Positions 4,313-6,762 of a DNA stretch of 6,762 nucleotides are shown here, in pieces. Both the position numbers and the translations under genes were made by a program. Below the pieces are notes generated by a model. It searched no databases and had not been told where the DNA came from. It saw only the letters and a program-made list of their open reading frames with translations. Position 1 is the first letter of the stretch; each line of letters opens with the position of its first letter. This stretch comes from an uncultured Lachnospiraceae bacterium (GTDB lineage: Bacteria > Bacillota > Clostridia > Lachnospirales > Lachnospiraceae), in the NCBI GenBank assembly GCA_946537585.1, contig CAMNFX010000074.1, positions 1 through 6,762 on the forward strand. Direction: 5' to 3'.

Positions 4313-6739
4313 ATGAAATACAATTTTGCGAAGATCGAGCCCAAGTGGCAGAAGCGCTGGGATGATGCGAAGGCCTTCCAGGCAGTGGATTTTTCCGACA
4401 AGAAGAAGTGGTACGGCCTGGTTGAGTTCCCGTATCCTTCGGGTGCCGGCATGCATGTCGGCCATATCAAGGCTTACTCCAGCATTGAGGTGCTGGCAAG
4501 AAAGCGCCGCATGCAGGGCTATAACGTGCTGTTCCCGATCGGCTTTGACTCTTTCGGTCTCCCGGCAGAGAACTATGCGATCAAGACCAACACGCATCCG
4601 CATGTCATTACGGAGAAGAACATCGTTCATTTCTCCGACCAGTTAAGAAGCGTCGGCTTTTCCTTTGACTGGGACAGAGAGTTTGCGACCTCCCGCAAGG
4701 ACTACTACAAGTGGACCCAGTGGATCTTCCTGAAGCTCTTTGACCATGGTCTTGTATTCCGTGCGAAGACTCTCGTCAATTACTGCCCGCACTGCAAGGT
4801 CGTTCTTTCCAATGAGGACTCTCAGGGCGGCAAGTGCGATATCTGCCACAGCGATGTCGTACAGCTTCCGAAGGACGTCTGGTATCTTCGCATTACTCAG
4901 TACGCGGACAAGCTCCTGGACGGCCTCGATACCGTGGACTATCCTGAGAGCGTGAAGCAGCAGGAGGTCTCCTGGATCGGCAAGTCGACCGGAGCGTTTG
5001 TAGACTTCCAGGTCCATGCCGACGGCGAGGCGACCGAAGACAAGCTTGAGATCTATACCACCCGCTGCGATACCCTCTACGGCGTGACCTTCATGGTCGT
5101 GGCTCCGGAGCATCCGATCCTCGATAAGTATAAGGATAAGATCACGAACTGGAGCGCGATCGAAGATTACCGCACCGAGTGCGCGAAGAAGACCGAGTTT
5201 GAGCGTACCCAGCTCGTCAAGGACAAGACCGGCGTGCGCATCGAAGGCCTGCATGCGGTCAATCCCGTCAACGGCAAGGAGATCCCGCTCTTTATCGCGG
5301 ACTATGTTATGATGGGATATGGTACCGGCGCGATCATGGCCGTTCCGGCGCATGATCAGCGTGACTATGATTTCGCAAAGGCATTCGGCGTTGATATCAT
5401 CCAGGTCATCGAAGGAGGCGACATCAGCAAGGAAGCCTATACCGGTGACGGCCGCATGATCAACTCCGATTTCCTGAATGTCTATGACAACAAGAAGGAC
5501 TCCATTGAGGCGATGCTTAAGTTCCTTGAGGAGCGCGGCATCGGCCACAAGGGCGTTCAGTATAAGATGAAGGACTGGGCCTTCAACCGGCAGCGTTACT
5601 GGGGAGAACCGATCCCGCTGGTGCACTGCCCGGTCTGCGGCACTGTCGGCGTACCTTATGACCAGCTTCCGCTGGAGCTTCCGGATGTGGAGAACTTTGA
5701 GCCGGGCACGGACGGACAGTCCCCTCTGGCGCATATCGAGAGCTTTGTGAACTGCACCTGCCCGAAGTGCGGCGGCCCCGCAAAACGCGAGACCGATACC
5801 ATGCCGCAGTGGGCCGGTTCCTCGTGGTATTTCCTCCGCTTTACCGACGCGCATAACGACAAGGCGTTTGCGGATAAGAAGAAGCTGGAATACTGGATGC
5901 CGGTCGACCACTACAACGGCGGTATGGAGCATGTGACCAGACACCTGCTGTATTCCCGTTTCTGGCATCATTTCCTTTATGATATCGGCGAGGTCAATAC
6001 GCCCGAGCCTTATGCGAAGCGCTCCTACCAGGGCCTGATCTTGGGCTCCGACGGCGAGAAGATGTCCAAGTCCCGCGGCAACGTCATCGATCCTGTGGAT
6101 ATCGTCGAGGGCTATGGCGCAGATACGCTCCGCACTTATGTCATGTTCATGGGCGATTACGGCAGCGCGGCTCCGTGGAGCGATGAGTCCTTAAAGGGCT
6201 GCAAGCGCTTCCTTGACCGTACGGCTGCCCTGATGGACATCGTGACGGACGGCCCGGAGGATCCGGAGCTGGAGACCAAGGTGCACAAGACCATCAAAAA
6301 GGTTTCCGAGGATATCGAGAACCTGAAGTTCAACACCGCGATCGCCGCGCTGATGACCCTGATCAATGACTTCAGCAAAAAGGGCGCGATCAGCCGCTTC
6401 GACCTCATCAGCTTCATCAAGCTCCTGAGCCCGTTTGCCCCGCACCTCACGGAGGAAATGTGGGAAGAGCTCGGAGAGAACAAGGACGGCAATACCTTCC
6501 TGACCCTCTCCGCATGGCCGGAGTATGACGAGGCCAAGACGGTTGACGCATTTGTGGAGATCGGCGTGCAGGTCAACGGCAAGATCCGCGGCACTGTCCA
6601 GCTTCCGAAGGACTGCGCAAAGGAGGATGCTCTCGCAAAGGCCAAGGCCGATGAGAATGTTTCCAAGTTCCTCGAAGGAAAGACCCTGGTCAAGGAAGTC
6701 TATGTCCCGGGCCGCATCCTGAACTTCGTTGTGAAGTAA
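4313..6739 (+). CDS. leuS: Leucyl-tRNA synthetase
   Basis: Class I aminoacyl-tRNA synthetase that charges tRNA-Leu with leucine in the cytoplasm and edits mischarged product. The 808-residue protein is full length for bacterial LeuRS. The ATP-binding signatures are HVGH (48-51, in FPYPSGAGMHVGHIKAYS) and KMSKS (583-587). The CP1 editing domain shows the Thr-rich TTRCDTLYG (249-257) and the AVPAHDQRDYDFA block with Asp348, the residue that normally contacts the mischarged amino acid. Two Cys clusters suggest zinc sites: Cys158, 161, 175, 178 and Cys439, 442 with 481, 483, 486. The WAGSSWYFLRF segment, anticodon-binding helices and a C-terminal domain (VQVNGKIRGTVQLP) complete it. AGGAG at 4301-4305 lies 7 bases before the ATG. 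Synonymous codons lean strongly toward C- and G-ending forms, consistent with high expression. The stop is 23 bases before the window end, and no terminator is visible there. Confidence 0.98.
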   Translation: MKYNFAKIEPKWQKRWDDAKAFQAVDFSDKKKWYGLVEFPYPSGAGMHVGHIKAYSSIEVLARKRRMQGYNVLFPIGFDSFGLPAENYAIKTNTHPHVITEKNIVHFSDQLRSVGFSFDWDREFATSRKDYYKWTQWIFLKLFDHGLVFRAKTLVNYCPHCKVVLSNEDSQGGKCDICHSDVVQLPKDVWYLRITQYADKLLDGLDTVDYPESVKQQEVSWIGKSTGAFVDFQVHADGEATEDKLEIYTTRCDTLYGVTFMVVAPEHPILDKYKDKITNWSAIEDYRTECAKKTEFERTQLVKDKTGVRIEGLHAVNPVNGKEIPLFIADYVMMGYGTGAIMAVPAHDQRDYDFAKAFGVDIIQVIEGGDISKEAYTGDGRMINSDFLNVYDNKKDSIEAMLKFLEERGIGHKGVQYKMKDWAFNRQRYWGEPIPLVHCPVCGTVGVPYDQLPLELPDVENFEPGTDGQSPLAHIESFVNCTCPKCGGPAKRETDTMPQWAGSSWYFLRFTDAHNDKAFADKKKLEYWMPVDHYNGGMEHVTRHLLYSRFWHHFLYDIGEVNTPEPYAKRSYQGLILGSDGEKMSKSRGNVIDPVDIVEGYGADTLRTYVMFMGDYGSAAPWSDESLKGCKRFLDRTAALMDIVTDGPEDPELETKVHKTIKKVSEDIENLKFNTAIAALMTLINDFSKKGAISRFDLISFIKLLSPFAPHLTEEMWEELGENKDGNTFLTLSAWPEYDEAKTVDAFVEIGVQVNGKIRGTVQLPKDCAKEDALAKAKADENVSKFLEGKTLVKEVYVPGRILNFVVK

Positions 6740-6762
6740 ATACCTTTTGAAATTGCATATAT

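Noticed and set aside
4643..5971. 442-codon minus-strand ORF within leuS
   Set aside because: It is a shadow of the leuS codon bias, with low-complexity Leu/Arg/Val/Asp-rich protein and no recognisable domain.

Overview
The window is an ordinary chromosomal stretch, almost certainly from a Firmicute of the class Clostridia. A Lachnospiraceae-like gut anaerobe is my best guess, inferred from gene order and protein sequence and not from any search. RecU is essentially confined to Firmicutes and Mollicutes relatives. The order lepB - rbgA(ylqF) - rnhB - yraN is the familiar arrangement downstream of rplS in Clostridia; rplS would lie just left of the window but is not seen. All confident genes read on the + strand and all are housekeeping genes.

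Layout: signal peptidase I (1-552); the circularly permuted ribosome-assembly GTPase RbgA (657-1586); ribonuclease HII (1806-2582); a YraN/UPF0102 nuclease-fold protein with an unusual repeat-bearing N-terminal extension (2651-3190); the Holliday junction resolvase RecU (3568-4119); and leucyl-tRNA synthetase (4313-6739). The first four form a loose collinear cluster with gaps of 68 to 219 bases. They cover protein export, 50S assembly and RNA:DNA hybrid removal, plus a probable DNA-processing factor. RecU adds recombination and leuS adds translation. There is no sign of a dedicated new pathway joining them.

The parts that ordinary genes do not explain are the gaps. The yraN-recU gap (3191-3567) contains a compact, AT-richer, hairpin-dense element at about 3325-3533. 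It has imperfect terminal inverted repeats, a flanking 9-base direct repeat, a central palindrome and one long interrupted hairpin. It looks like a miniature inverted-repeat element or a structured intergenic repeat, and it also holds a 44-codon minus-strand ORF with a plausible ribosome binding site. A 40-codon ORF with its own Shine-Dalgarno-like sequence overlaps the 3' end of recU. The rbgA-rnhB gap has three alternating-orientation GATAA motifs that could form competing hairpins. No tRNA, rRNA, CRISPR array, transposase or clear rho-independent terminator was found, and no T-box leader was recognised before leuS.
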